Origin: Thauera sp. UBA6194
GTDB lineage: Bacteria; Pseudomonadota; Gammaproteobacteria; Burkholderiales; Rhodocyclaceae
Length of the DNA: 21,834 bases
Direction: 5' to 3'
NCBI GenBank assembly: GCA_002422685.1
Contig: DITC01000063.1
Span: forward strand, 1 to 21,834
Below are positions 14,697-21,651 of the stretch, in pieces. A model generated the notes under the pieces. That model had not been told where the DNA came from and ran no database searches. It saw only the letters and a program-made list of their open reading frames with translations. Within the stretch, counting starts at the first letter, position 1. Each line of letters opens with the position of its first letter. The position numbers were made by a program, and so were the translations under genes.

Positions 14697-15147
14697 TTTG
14701 AATCCTCTCTGAATCGTTCAGAAAATTCTCTGCTTTCAGGCTGAGTAGGGGTGCGCTATCGTTTGCCGACAACTTTTGATGCACGTCGGCGCAGTTGCGA
14801 GCAACGAAGGCGCACCCACCGGCCTGATTCACCGTATCGAGGAACTGCTGCTGCTCGGGACTGAGGCGGCCTTTCGGCGCTTTGCACTCGACCGCCAGAA
14901 GGCGACCGTCCCGTAGCTGCCCGATTACATCGCTGCATCCCTTCCAGCCGAATCGCACAAACTGGCCCTCGGGTGTTCGGAAAGCGCCGGAGTTCTGACG
15001 CTCTGCCCAAGCCACAGCCGGGTGGTTGCGCAGTGCTCGCATGACTTCGTGCAGTGCGGCGGCTTCCGGGCGGCCGTGCTGCCTCGGTGCGGTGCTGGTG
15101 CATGTGTCGCCAAAGAGGCAGGTCTGCGCTGGTCGCTTCCTGGTCAT
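14689..15147 (-). CDS. VRR-NUC domain nuclease
   Basis: From the ATG at 15147 (GGGAGG upstream) the product is 152 aa. The VRR-NUC (PD-(D/E)XK-type) core is visible: FVRFGWKGCSDVIGQL with catalytic Asp73, then GRLLAVECKAPKGRLSPEQ with Glu87 and Lys89, and the following Gln-rich helix and FVARNCADV strand. Stand-alone VRR-NUC enzymes of phages and mobile elements are structure-selective endonucleases that can cut Holliday junction-like DNA, so a role in resolving replication or recombination intermediates of the element is reasonable. The N-terminus is about 30 residues of unknown type with two cysteines. The start overlaps the stop of the upstream gene (ATGA). Confidence 0.85.
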   Translation of the reverse strand: MTRKRPAQTCLFGDTCTSTAPRQHGRPEAAALHEVMRALRNHPAVAWAERQNSGAFRTPEGQFVRFGWKGCSDVIGQLRDGRLLAVECKAPKGRLSPEQQQFLDTVNQAGGCAFVARNCADVHQKLSANDSAPLLSLKAENFLNDSERIQSE

Positions 15148-15515
15148 CGGCTGGCCTCCCGCTGCTCCAGAAGCCACGCGGTCGCCTCATTGGCGGCCTT
15201 GCTGCTGCCGTGCCGGTCTGGATGACACAGGCGCACCAGTCGGCGCAGCATGTCGGGCGGGATGCCCTCGGGCTTGGCGCGTTGTGCGTCGAGTTCCAGC
15301 GCCAGCACACGAAGGCGCAGGCGGTCACGTTCGGCGCGGGCCTCGGCAAGCTCTGCGGTCAGTTGCGCCAGTCGGTCGGGGGCGGTTTTCTTCGCGGCCG
15401 GGCTCGCCTTCCAGCAGGACAGACAAAGCCGCTTCCAACTCTCGCCAGTGGTGCGGGTGAAGGTGTCCCCGCATTCCTCGCAGGTCGCGTGCGCCAGGGC
15501 GTCGGCTCGGTTCAT
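15144..15515 (-). CDS. Zinc-finger plus J-domain-like protein
   Basis: The 123-aa product from ATG 15515 (GGAGG nine bases upstream) has three parts. A four-cysteine zinc finger uses Cys12/Cys15 (CEEC) and Cys31/Cys34 (CLSC). A coiled-coil helix follows at about 43-80. The C-terminus resembles helices II-III of a J domain, RLVRLCHPDRHGSSKAANEATAWL, with the HPD tripeptide at 98-100. J domains stimulate DnaK ATPase, and phages and plasmids use host DnaK in replication-initiator remodelling. Its place right after the primase and the iteron block fits that, but the role is inferred. A longer in-frame reading from further upstream starts inside the iterons and is unlikely. Confidence 0.72.
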   Translation of the reverse strand: MNRADALAHATCEECGDTFTRTTGESWKRLCLSCWKASPAAKKTAPDRLAQLTAELAEARAERDRLRLRVLALELDAQRAKPEGIPPDMLRRLVRLCHPDRHGSSKAANEATAWLLEQREASR

Positions 15516-15536
15516 CGGCGGGCCTCCGGCGCGGAA

Positions 15537-15658
15537 GGGACACGAAAGGGACAAACAAGGGACAAAACAGGGACACAAGGGACACAAACGGAAGGGAAGG
15601 ACAGGACACCCCCCTTATAGGGGGTGTCCCTGTCCCCCCGAGTGTTCGCGGTTGTCCC
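15537..15658. repeat. GGGACA iterons, candidate replication origin or operator
   Basis: GGGACA occurs five times in direct orientation at 15537, 15548, 15559, 15570 and 15579 (spacing 11, 11, 11 and 9) with A-rich gaps, and three times inverted (TGTCCC at 15625, 15631 and 15653). The block fills the only large gap inside the operon, directly after the primase/helicase gene. Short iterons at helical spacing next to a replication gene are typical of initiator-bound origins. A regulator operator is the alternative. Confidence 0.6.
15599..15635. repeat. Long perfect palindrome beside the iterons
   Basis: GGACACCCCC (15604-15613) and GGGGGTGTCC (15620-15629) are perfect inverted arms around the AT-rich loop CTTATA. 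A further GGACA (15599-15603) and TGTCC (15631-15635) extend the symmetry with a one-base bulge. No T-run follows on either strand, so it is not a standard terminator. Confidence 0.75.
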
Positions 15659-15678
15659 TTCGTCAAGGTGAAGCGGGC

Positions 15679-17703
15679 TCATTCCTCACCCCCTGCCACT
15701 GGCGCATAAACCCCCTTGCGCATGCCGGACTCGATTTCCCCGGCGGCCATCAGCACACGCAGGATGCGTTGCATGCTTTTCTTGCGGGCCTCTTCGTTTC
15801 TGCCGGTCAGCAGGCCGGCGGCGTCGCATGCCTCGCGCCAGTCCTTCAGCTGCGGTGCCTCCAATGCGGAAAGCTCGCGCAGCAGGTCGAGGGCTTTGCG
15901 CTCTCGGGTGCCGATGGTGCCGGCCTCGCTCTCGGCAAGTTCCGCCAAGCTCAACAGGCCACCCGTTCCGCGCTTCAGCCATACCGGCACAAACGCATCC
16001 GGCGGCGCGGCGTTGGATTTGGTCAGGGTCAGTTGCACATGCGCCTTGCGCTCGGCGGTGTCGCTGATGCCGTATTTCCGGGCCTCTGCGGCCGTCATGG
16101 TGCGCAATGCAAGCTCACCCCTTACCGCGTCGGTAATCGCGCCACTGCCTCGGCTCGTATGACTCCCGAGTTCGTCCGCTTGGTTCGTCGCCTTTGCGGC
16201 ATGCGATGCCAGCACCACGCATGCGCCGGTCTCGAGCGCCAGCCGGTCGGCAAGCTCCCCGAGTCGCCTTTGATGCGCCGGGCTCATTTCGTCGCCTTCG
16301 GTCAGTGCCAGGGCGGGGTCAAGGGCGATGAATCGAAGCTCCGGCATTCGCTTTGCAAGGGCGAACAGGCCGGCGGCTTCCTTGGTCTCGTGAAGGGTGC
16401 CATTCGGGCCGGCGGCCAGCAGGCGGCAGGCTTGCCCGGCCATCGGGAAAACCTTCAGGCGCTCGGCAATCAATCGGCGCTCGTGCGGGCTCAGGTCGGC
16501 ATGGCGCGCATGGTTGGCAATCACGCGATGCACGTTCGCGGCGTCATCTTCGGCCAGCAGCAGCAGGGCGGCTCCCGTCCGTTCGATTTGCCACCCCCAC
16601 GGCAGGCGGCCAATCACTGCGGCGATGCCCAGGTGATAAAGCGCGGTCGTTTTGGACGTTCCGCCCATGCCGGTCAGCAGGTGCGCGCGGTTGGCTAGCA
16701 GGCGCTCATGCGCGAACCAATGCAGGGCCGGCGGCGGGGTGTCGAGGTAGTCGGCAATGCTCCCCGAGTCGGCAGGCCACAGGGTCGGCGGCGGCTCTAC
16801 TGCGTCGGCAATTGCCCGGCGTACTGCCTCCAGTCCATGCGCGGCGGCGTAATCGTTCCAGTCCGTGCCCTCGGGGCTGTCGAAGCTCGGGAAAACGGCG
16901 ATGCCCTGCACCACCTTGGCGGCCTCAAGGGCTTTCGTGCGGCCGGGATTGCCCTCGGTCGCGCGGTCGTCGTCGCCAGCAATCACCAGCTTGGCGCGCG
17001 GGAATTGCTCGCGCACGTCGCAGGCCACAGGGCGAAGGTTTCCGGCGGTGAAGGTCACGCACACAGGCCAGCCGGTCGCCTCGTGAATGCTCGCGGCGGT
17101 CGCGTAGCCTTCAGCCAGCACCAGCGGGCCGGCGTCGGTCGGCTCGCCAATCCAGCATCGGCCGCCGGCCATCTTTCCGCCGGGCATGAATCGCTTCTCC
17201 CCGGTCGGGCTCACGCTCTGCACCGATTGAATCCCGCCGTCCTGGTCGAACACGGGAATCACCAGCCATCCGCCACGCTCACGGGCGATGTGAGCGGCGA
17301 TGCCCTTGCGCTCTAGGTAGGCGTGCGCCGTTGCAGGTTCGGCCGCCTGCCACGTTGCAGCGGCCTTCCTTGCGGCTTCCTGATAACCCTGTTCGCGTTC
17401 GGCTTCGGCCTGCTTGCGGGCTTCCTCGGCACGCGCACGAATGGCGGCAAGCTCGCCAGGATTGGGCGGCGGGCCGTCCTTCTGGCGTTGCCATGTGAAG
17501 GCGGCTCCGCTGCGCCAGTCTCCAAATGCTGCGCCGTTCTGGTCGGGGAAGATGCGAAGCCAGCCGGCGGCGTCATCCTTGCGGCCGTTCGTCGGGAATC
17601 GGCACAGGCGGCCGGGCTCGGGTTCGCGCTCCGGGTAGTCGAGGCCGGCGCGCTCGAATGCCTCGCGGCAATCAGGGGCGAATATCACTTCCATGCCGGA
17701 CAT
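15679..17703 (-). CDS. Toprim-AAA primase/helicase replication protein
   Basis: From ATG 17703 (GGGTGG upstream) the product is 674 aa. The first 75 residues form a small domain without a clear zinc finger, followed by a charged helix (about 84-120). A Toprim domain follows: LVLAEGYATAASI (Glu199), VIAGDDDRA (Asp244-246) and GTDWNDYAA. A RepA/DnaB-like AAA domain then shows Walker A TGMGGTSKTTALY (345-352), Walker B RFIALDPAL (Asp462), VVLASHAAK and the RecA-fold RGSGAI motif (518-523). The C-terminus (about 595-665) looks like a winged helix. Such proteins combine primer synthesis and helicase loading or unwinding for element replication. Its start overlaps the stop of the 150-aa gene (TGATG). 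The longer upstream frame is out-of-gene read-through. Confidence 0.85.
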   Translation of the reverse strand: MSGMEVIFAPDCREAFERAGLDYPEREPEPGRLCRFPTNGRKDDAAGWLRIFPDQNGAAFGDWRSGAAFTWQRQKDGPPPNPGELAAIRARAEEARKQAEAEREQGYQEAARKAAATWQAAEPATAHAYLERKGIAAHIARERGGWLVIPVFDQDGGIQSVQSVSPTGEKRFMPGGKMAGGRCWIGEPTDAGPLVLAEGYATAASIHEATGWPVCVTFTAGNLRPVACDVREQFPRAKLVIAGDDDRATEGNPGRTKALEAAKVVQGIAVFPSFDSPEGTDWNDYAAAHGLEAVRRAIADAVEPPPTLWPADSGSIADYLDTPPPALHWFAHERLLANRAHLLTGMGGTSKTTALYHLGIAAVIGRLPWGWQIERTGAALLLLAEDDAANVHRVIANHARHADLSPHERRLIAERLKVFPMAGQACRLLAAGPNGTLHETKEAAGLFALAKRMPELRFIALDPALALTEGDEMSPAHQRRLGELADRLALETGACVVLASHAAKATNQADELGSHTSRGSGAITDAVRGELALRTMTAAEARKYGISDTAERKAHVQLTLTKSNAAPPDAFVPVWLKRGTGGLLSLAELAESEAGTIGTRERKALDLLRELSALEAPQLKDWREACDAAGLLTGRNEEARKKSMQRILRVLMAAGEIESGMRKGVYAPVAGGEE

Positions 17704-18155
17704 CACAGCCACCCGGCGGCGCGTAGCAGGACGGCACCAGCGGCCGCAGCGGGGCCGGCCACCACGGCAAGCCATGCGGCCAGCTCCGGCGTGATGCCGC
17801 CGGCCTGCTTGCGCTTGGCGAGTGCGGCGGCCGTTGCGGGGTCTTGCCGGTCGAGGGTGTATTCCGCAATCAACGGGCGGCAGCGCGGATGCGCGATAAG
17901 GCGCGAGCGGATGCCCCATCCGTCATCTTTCAGACTCCGCACATAGGCGGCCAATCGCCAGCCGGGCCGGTAGTCGCACTGGTTCTGCGGGCCTGCAATC
18001 AGGGCTTCCAGGGCGTCGGCTTTGCGGGTGCCAGCGGTCGGCCAGATAGCGGGCGCTGCGGCGGGCAAGGTGTCCGGGAAAAGGTCCTGTGCGGTATGAT
18101 TGCGGCGCTGGCTCAGGGCGCTCGCTTCGGTTTTTTCGGGGCGGGCGTTTTTCAT
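17703..18155 (-). CDS. Unknown 150-aa protein upstream of the primase
   Basis: The N-terminal 40 residues are polar and probably unstructured (MKNARPEKTEASALSQRRN). The middle (LEALIAGPQNQCDYRPGW, then RLAAYVRSLKDDGWGIRSRLI) resembles the helix-turn-helix-like segment seen in many small phage proteins. The C-terminal 25 residues are hydrophobic and Ala-rich (AWLAVVAGPAAAAGAVLLRAAGWL) and could be a single membrane helix. That combination is odd for a DNA-binding protein. Start overlaps the stop of the 63-aa gene (TAATG), and AAGGGG lies upstream. No family recognised. Confidence 0.62.
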   Translation of the reverse strand: MKNARPEKTEASALSQRRNHTAQDLFPDTLPAAAPAIWPTAGTRKADALEALIAGPQNQCDYRPGWRLAAYVRSLKDDGWGIRSRLIAHPRCRPLIAEYTLDRQDPATAAALAKRKQAGGITPELAAWLAVVAGPAAAAGAVLLRAAGWL

Positions 18156-18346
18156 TACGCATCCCCTTCGACCAAATCGGCCAGCGCGGCCAGGCGCTTC
18201 GCCAACAGGCGCAGTCCCGCAGGGGTCAAGTTGATGCTGGCAAAAGCATCCTCTTGCTCGTCGGCCACCGTCAGACGGCCATGCTCGAAGAAAACGTAAT
18301 GACCGTCGTAGTCAGTAACCAATGTGATGATGGTGGCGGGGCTCAT
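18155..18346 (-). CDS. Unknown 63-aa protein
   Basis: A short protein with a strand-rich first half (TIITLVTDYDGHYVFFEHG) and a helical second half (LTPAGLRLLAKRLAALADLVEGDA). It is tightly placed: its start overlaps the stop of the HTH gene (ATGA) and its stop overlaps the start of the 150-aa gene. GGTGG lies upstream. This tight coupling, rather than similarity, is the evidence that it is real. Function unknown. Confidence 0.6.
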   Translation of the reverse strand: MSPATIITLVTDYDGHYVFFEHGRLTVADEQEDAFASINLTPAGLRLLAKRLAALADLVEGDA

Positions 18347-18534
18347 GCTGCCACCTCGCCAGCGGTCGAGGTAAGGCGCTCCACCGTATCAGCAGGCCAC
18401 AACAGGCGGCCGTTCGGTGCCTTGATGGGCTTGATGCCCATGAAATGCCCGTTCCGCCAAACGTGGGTACGGATGCTGGCGGGCTTGTAGCCGATGCGTT
18501 GCGCAAGGGCTGCGGTTTGAATTGCTTGCTGCAT
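18343..18534 (-). CDS. Small HTH regulator (AlpA/MerR-like), first gene of the operon
   Basis: The 63-aa product begins at ATG 18534, chosen because AGGAG lies eight bases upstream; a GTG at 18543 is too close to that site. The sequence AALAQRIGYKPASIRTHVWRNGHF is a helix-turn-helix, followed by a wing (IKPIKAPNGRLLWPADTVERL) typical of the small AlpA/excisionase-like family. These proteins control excision or early transcription in P4-like elements. It heads the operon leading to the primase. Two copies of TGCATGCAC and three of CCCGGCTTTC in its promoter are candidate binding sites. Confidence 0.75.
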   Translation of the reverse strand: MQQAIQTAALAQRIGYKPASIRTHVWRNGHFMGIKPIKAPNGRLLWPADTVERLTSTAGEVAA

Positions 18535-18566
18535 TGCATGCACTCCTGTCTATAGGGTGCATGCAC
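18535..18566 (-). promoter_or_regulatory. Promoter/operator of the main operon with paired TGCATGCAC sites
   Basis: TGCATGCAC occurs at 18535-18543 and 18558-18566, 23 bp apart; the second is part of the 10-bp palindrome GTGCATGCAC (18557-18566). Between them on the minus strand lies CCCTATAGAC, with a possible -10 (TATAGA). No convincing -35 is visible. The arrangement suggests a repressor or activator flanking the start of transcription. Confidence 0.5.
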
Positions 18567-18601
18567 TTTGATTGCTCAGAATCCCGGATTTGGAAAGCTC
18601 G

Positions 18602-18644
18602 GAAAGCCGGGATGAAATACGGGAAAGCCGGGATGAAAGCCGGG
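18602..18644. repeat. Triplicate GAAAGCCGGG repeat upstream of the operon
   Basis: GAAAGCCGGG occurs at 18602-18611, 18623-18632 and 18635-18644. The first two lie in a longer 17-bp identical block (18601-18617 and 18622-18638) with a 21-bp period, about two helical turns. The repeats fill the gap between the 286-aa gene and the operon promoter. Confidence 0.6.
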
Positions 18645-19505
18645 CTATCCGCCTGCTTCGTACTCCCTTCGATACTCCGGCAGTCGATTGTTAAGCGACT
18701 TCAGGACAGTCCGGGATAGCGCACCGCTGCTGTTCTCCCACTGGATTTCGTCGCCGGCTCTGCCCATTACAATCCCGGTTGCGTCCTTTGTAGCCAAGTA
18801 ATCGAAAATGGCTGATGCGGGGAAAAGCGGGCATCCGTTATTCCATGCGTCGAAAATGGCGCGCTTCAGGTTATCGGTTCGGGTGCCTCGTTTGGCGGCT
18901 TCCTGTTCACAGACAGGGGCCGTCGGGTTTCCAGCCTGCTCCACTGCGAAAATCTCAGCGAACTTGACCAGTTGGCTTCTGCGCACGGCCAGCATGTCGG
19001 GCGTGACGTCGACGGGGTTACCGAACTGAATCGGCCTGCCTATCCAGCGATTGAAAACTGACACGCCTCGGCCTAATCGCACCTCTCCGTTGGCAGCCAG
19101 GATGCTCACGTCCTCATCTGACAGCAGATAGACGCTTTGCCTTTTGGCTGCTCGCTCCCATTTTTGGAGTAGCGCGATATCAGGACGCATGCGTTGAATC
19201 GCAACCTCGGCAATGGCCTCGGCGGTGAATAGTCCGCGCAGCACGCCAGCATCAGCGGCGGCTAGCCCGCCAAGCGACCTCGTGTGTGAATTGGTTAGCC
19301 GTTCAACCTCGATGGCCTTTTCACGAAATTCGCGGATGACTGGCTCAGAGTGCTTCGGGTTGCACTTCGACTCAGGTATCACCGCATAGATTGGTAGCCT
19401 GTCGTGCGCGTCGATTAGGTCGTCAGGGGTGAAGCTCCTGCCGGTGGTTTTCGACAACCAAGCGGCGGCGGCGTCGAGCCGCACAGTGCCGTGCTTGAGT
19501 TCCAT
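18645..19505 (-). CDS. Unknown 286-aa element protein
   Basis: I do not recognise a named family. The protein has no signal peptide or membrane segment. Its C-terminal third (TDNLKRAIFDAWNNGCPLF, then ASAIFDYLATKD and ENSSGALSRTVLKSLNNRL) is well ordered and resembles uncharacterised proteins common in betaproteobacterial prophages and islands. The N-terminal part, with TTGRSFTPDDLIDAHDRLPIY, may be a small modified helix-turn-helix. AAGGAG lies six bases before the start at 19505. Base composition is visibly lower in GC than the chromosomal genes. It lies between the toxin-antitoxin pair and the operon promoter. Confidence 0.7.
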   Translation of the reverse strand: MELKHGTVRLDAAAAWLSKTTGRSFTPDDLIDAHDRLPIYAVIPESKCNPKHSEPVIREFREKAIEVERLTNSHTRSLGGLAAADAGVLRGLFTAEAIAEVAIQRMRPDIALLQKWERAAKRQSVYLLSDEDVSILAANGEVRLGRGVSVFNRWIGRPIQFGNPVDVTPDMLAVRRSQLVKFAEIFAVEQAGNPTAPVCEQEAAKRGTRTDNLKRAIFDAWNNGCPLFPASAIFDYLATKDATGIVMGRAGDEIQWENSSGALSRTVLKSLNNRLPEYRREYEAGG

Positions 19506-19537
19506 TTGCGCTCCTTCTATGCGCTCCTTCGTTCGGG

Positions 19538-19595
19538 TGCCGCGCCAGCCGGGCGAAGGTGTCCCGGTTTTCTCCCCGTCGGGATAGGCGCGGCA
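19538..19595 (-). other. Structured leader-like inverted repeat before the 286-aa gene
   Basis: TGCCGCGCC (19538-19546) and GGCGCGGCA (19587-19595) are perfect 9-base inverted arms enclosing 40 bases, inside which CCGGG (19549-19553) and CCCGG (19563-19567) form a second hairpin. It lies between the antitoxin stop and the 286-aa start, so it could be a terminator variant, a 5' RNA structure or a protein site. There is no T-run at its minus-strand end. Confidence 0.4.
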
Positions 19596-19603
19596 TTGCT
19601 CGG

Positions 19604-19936
19604 TCAGGCGGTGCGCTCTGGCTTCGGCTCGAAGCGAATCACCAGCCTTTGCCCGCAGGCGTCGGCGTACTTGCGCAAGGTCGCCAGGGAAGGGGCGTGC
19701 TTGCGGCTGCCGATGCTGCCCTCGATACGGGCCACGACAGGCTGCGACACACCCATGCGCTCGGCTAACTCGGTCTGGGTCAGTCCGGCACGCTGGCGGG
19801 CGCGCAGCAACTCGGCCAGGGCGGCGAACTCATCGGCCATGCCTTCGTAGGCTTCCCGAAATGCGGGGTCACGCTTGCACGCATCCTCTGCAAAGGCGCG
19901 GGGATTGAAGGCGACGGGGTTGTATTGCTCGCTCAT
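19604..19936 (-). CDS. HigA-like XRE-family antitoxin
   Basis: The 110-aa protein has a Cro/CI-type HTH: LLRARQRAGLTQTELAERMGVSQPVVARIEG (about residues 43-73), then a short C-terminal helix region (SLATLRKYADACGQRLVIRFEPK). In toxin-first HigBA pairs this protein neutralises the toxin and represses the shared promoter. The start overlaps the toxin stop (ATGA), so translation is coupled. The palindrome in the toxin promoter is the likely operator. Confidence 0.88.
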   Translation of the reverse strand: MSEQYNPVAFNPRAFAEDACKRDPAFREAYEGMADEFAALAELLRARQRAGLTQTELAERMGVSQPVVARIEGSIGSRKHAPSLATLRKYADACGQRLVIRFEPKPERTA

Positions 19937-20256
19937 GGGCGGACCTCCTTCATGCGGCGGCGCGCGGTGTCCAATGCGCGCTGCGGGGTTTGCTCGGTCT
20001 TTTTGATGAAGCCGTGAAGGATGACAACACGCCTGCCCACGACGGTGCAGAACAAGGCGCGTCCGATGCCTTCCTGCCCCTTGGCGCGAATCTCGAAAAG
20101 CCCGTCACCCATTGCGCGGGTGTAGGGCATGCCCAGGTTCGGGCCATGCTCTGCGATGCGTTCGGCAATCCTGGTGAAACTGGCAAGGATGCCGCCGGAC
20201 CACTCCATCACCTCAGCTTGCACGGCTTCGTTGAAGAACTCGATGCGGTAGCTCAT
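19933..20256 (-). CDS. RelE/HigB-like (phage Gp49-type) toxin
   Basis: The 107-aa protein matches the Gp49/HigB-type RelE superfamily: MSYRIEFFNEAVQAEVMEW, LGMPYTRAMGDGLFEIRAKG, RALFCTVVGRRVVILHGFIKKTEQTP, then a basic helix ALDTARRRMKEV. These toxins are ribosome-dependent mRNA endonucleases that arrest growth when the antitoxin is lost, which stabilises mobile elements. The core pattern of Arg/Lys near the strand LFEIR and the FIKKT loop is intact, so it looks functional. There is no Shine-Dalgarno before the ATG at 20256; the promoter position suggests a leaderless transcript. Confidence 0.88.
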   Translation of the reverse strand: MSYRIEFFNEAVQAEVMEWSGGILASFTRIAERIAEHGPNLGMPYTRAMGDGLFEIRAKGQEGIGRALFCTVVGRRVVILHGFIKKTEQTPQRALDTARRRMKEVRP

Positions 20257-20262
20257 GGGGTG

Positions 20263-20291
20263 AATATAGCCTGCGTGCTATACAGAAGCAA
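20263..20291 (-). promoter_or_regulatory. Toxin-antitoxin promoter with internal operator palindrome
   Basis: On the minus strand TTGCTT (20286-20291) and TATATT (20263-20268) are 17 bp apart, a near-consensus sigma-70 promoter. The 18-bp palindrome TATAGC-N6-GCTATA (20265-20282) overlaps the -10 and fills most of the spacer. The toxin ATG begins six bases after the -10, so the transcript probably starts at or next to the A of ATG. Confidence 0.75.
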
Positions 20292-20297
20292 TGCCAT

Positions 20298-21638
20298 TCA
20301 GGCCACCACGCGCAACACAGGCGCGGCCTCTGCCTGCTTCGGTTGCTCGATACCGGCCTCGGTCAGAATCCACGCCTCAAGCTCGGTGTGCCATTTGCGC
20401 AGCAAATCCAGCGGGCGGACGCGGTAATGCTTCTCAGCGGTCGCGCTCGGCTTATGCCCCATGATTTGCGCCACCACCCCAAGCGGCATATCTGCCCACT
20501 CAGCCAAGCTGCCAAAGCTGCGCCGCAAATCATGCAGAGTTAGGTGCGGCAGGCCGGCAGTCGATAGCGCGGCGTCGTGCGCGTGATTGGGTCGGACAAT
20601 TCGACCGGAACCGCCACGGCCGGAGAAAACCCACTCCGAAGGCTTCCACGCATCAAGGTCGTTTGCGATGCGCTTGCCGCGCACGATGCGGTAAGCGTTT
20701 GGCGGGGTCTGGTTGCGGCGTTGCAGGTCGCGCAGCAGGCCGGCGACGTAGGGCGTCAACGGGATGGTGCGCTGTCCTTCCACCTTGTCCTTGATGCGCA
20801 TGCTGCACCAGCGAAAATCAACATCAGCCCAGCGCAGGCCGGCAAGCTCCTCGCGGCGGGCACCTGTCAAAAGCAGGGCTTGCAGGTATGCGGCCTGTAT
20901 CGGGGTTTGCTTGCGCACGGCTTCAAACCATGCGGCAAGCTGTTCGCGTTGCAGGCTGCCGTCCTTCGCCTTCGACTTCGGCACCTGCTTTGTTACCTTC
21001 TTCGTCGAGAAGATGGCGGGGTCAAACAGGCCGGCGAATTGCTCGGACTCCGCGCACCAGTTGCCGAAAGCGCGTAGCTTGCGGAAAGCTCCGGCCGCAG
21101 CGGTCGGGCGCTTGGCTTTTTCCTTCTTCAGCCAGGCTTCGACTTTCTCAGGCGTGAGTTCAGACAGGCGCATGCCGACGAACCCGGCCAAGGGCTGCGG
21201 CGTTGGCTTGGTCTGGATTACATAGGCGTGCTGTTCGCGGTAAGCCTCGCCCCACTCATCCCCTCGGGCTTCGATGTACGCCTTCCATGCGCCATCAAAG
21301 GTCACCTCCGCGCGCGCAGCTTCGACGCGGGCGGCTTGCTGTTCGGCTTCGCGTTCTTGCTCTTGCTGGCGCAGTGCCTCCCGCGGGTCGAGACCTTCAT
21401 CAATCCAGCGTTGGTACAGCCTCGCTTCGTCGCGTGCGGCCTCGATAGTCCAGGCGTCAGTGCTGCCGATGGTGATGCGGATTTCGCGGTAGTTCAGCGT
21501 CCCTTTGAAGATGAACGACTTTGCACCAGATGCGCGAGCGCGCACGGCAAGTCGTGGCATGTCCTCATCCCATAGGAACCCCTCCTTCGCGGGCTTGAAA
21601 GCGGCGATGCGCGGAAGTGTTAGGCGTTGGCGGGGCAT
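20298..21638 (-). CDS. int: Tyrosine recombinase (integrase)
   Basis: From ATG 21638 (AAGGA upstream) the product is 446 aa. It has an N-terminal arm-binding/SAM-like part (to about 225) and a catalytic domain with all the usual residues: Arg in LLTGARREELAGLRW (261-262), Lys285 in IKDKVEGQRTIPL, HDLRRSFGS (His369, Arg372), GHKPSATAEKHY (His395) and nucleophile Tyr405. It should integrate and excise the element at tRNA-Gly. It lies beside the right att copy, reading inward, with the arm-type repeat just upstream of its start, so binding there could also repress its own expression. The longer frame upstream of 21638 reads through the arm site and is unlikely. Confidence 0.93.
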   Translation of the reverse strand: MPRQRLTLPRIAAFKPAKEGFLWDEDMPRLAVRARASGAKSFIFKGTLNYREIRITIGSTDAWTIEAARDEARLYQRWIDEGLDPREALRQQEQEREAEQQAARVEAARAEVTFDGAWKAYIEARGDEWGEAYREQHAYVIQTKPTPQPLAGFVGMRLSELTPEKVEAWLKKEKAKRPTAAAGAFRKLRAFGNWCAESEQFAGLFDPAIFSTKKVTKQVPKSKAKDGSLQREQLAAWFEAVRKQTPIQAAYLQALLLTGARREELAGLRWADVDFRWCSMRIKDKVEGQRTIPLTPYVAGLLRDLQRRNQTPPNAYRIVRGKRIANDLDAWKPSEWVFSGRGGSGRIVRPNHAHDAALSTAGLPHLTLHDLRRSFGSLAEWADMPLGVVAQIMGHKPSATAEKHYRVRPLDLLRKWHTELEAWILTEAGIEQPKQAEAAPVLRVVA

Positions 21639-21651
21639 AGCGCAGTCCTTG

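Noticed and set aside
15537..15584. CRISPR array
   Set aside because: The repeats are only six bases with 3-5-base gaps; no spacers and no cas genes.
15250..16698. Plus-strand frame of 482 codons opposite the primase gene
   Set aside because: It is antisense to conserved Toprim and AAA motifs and runs through the iteron block.
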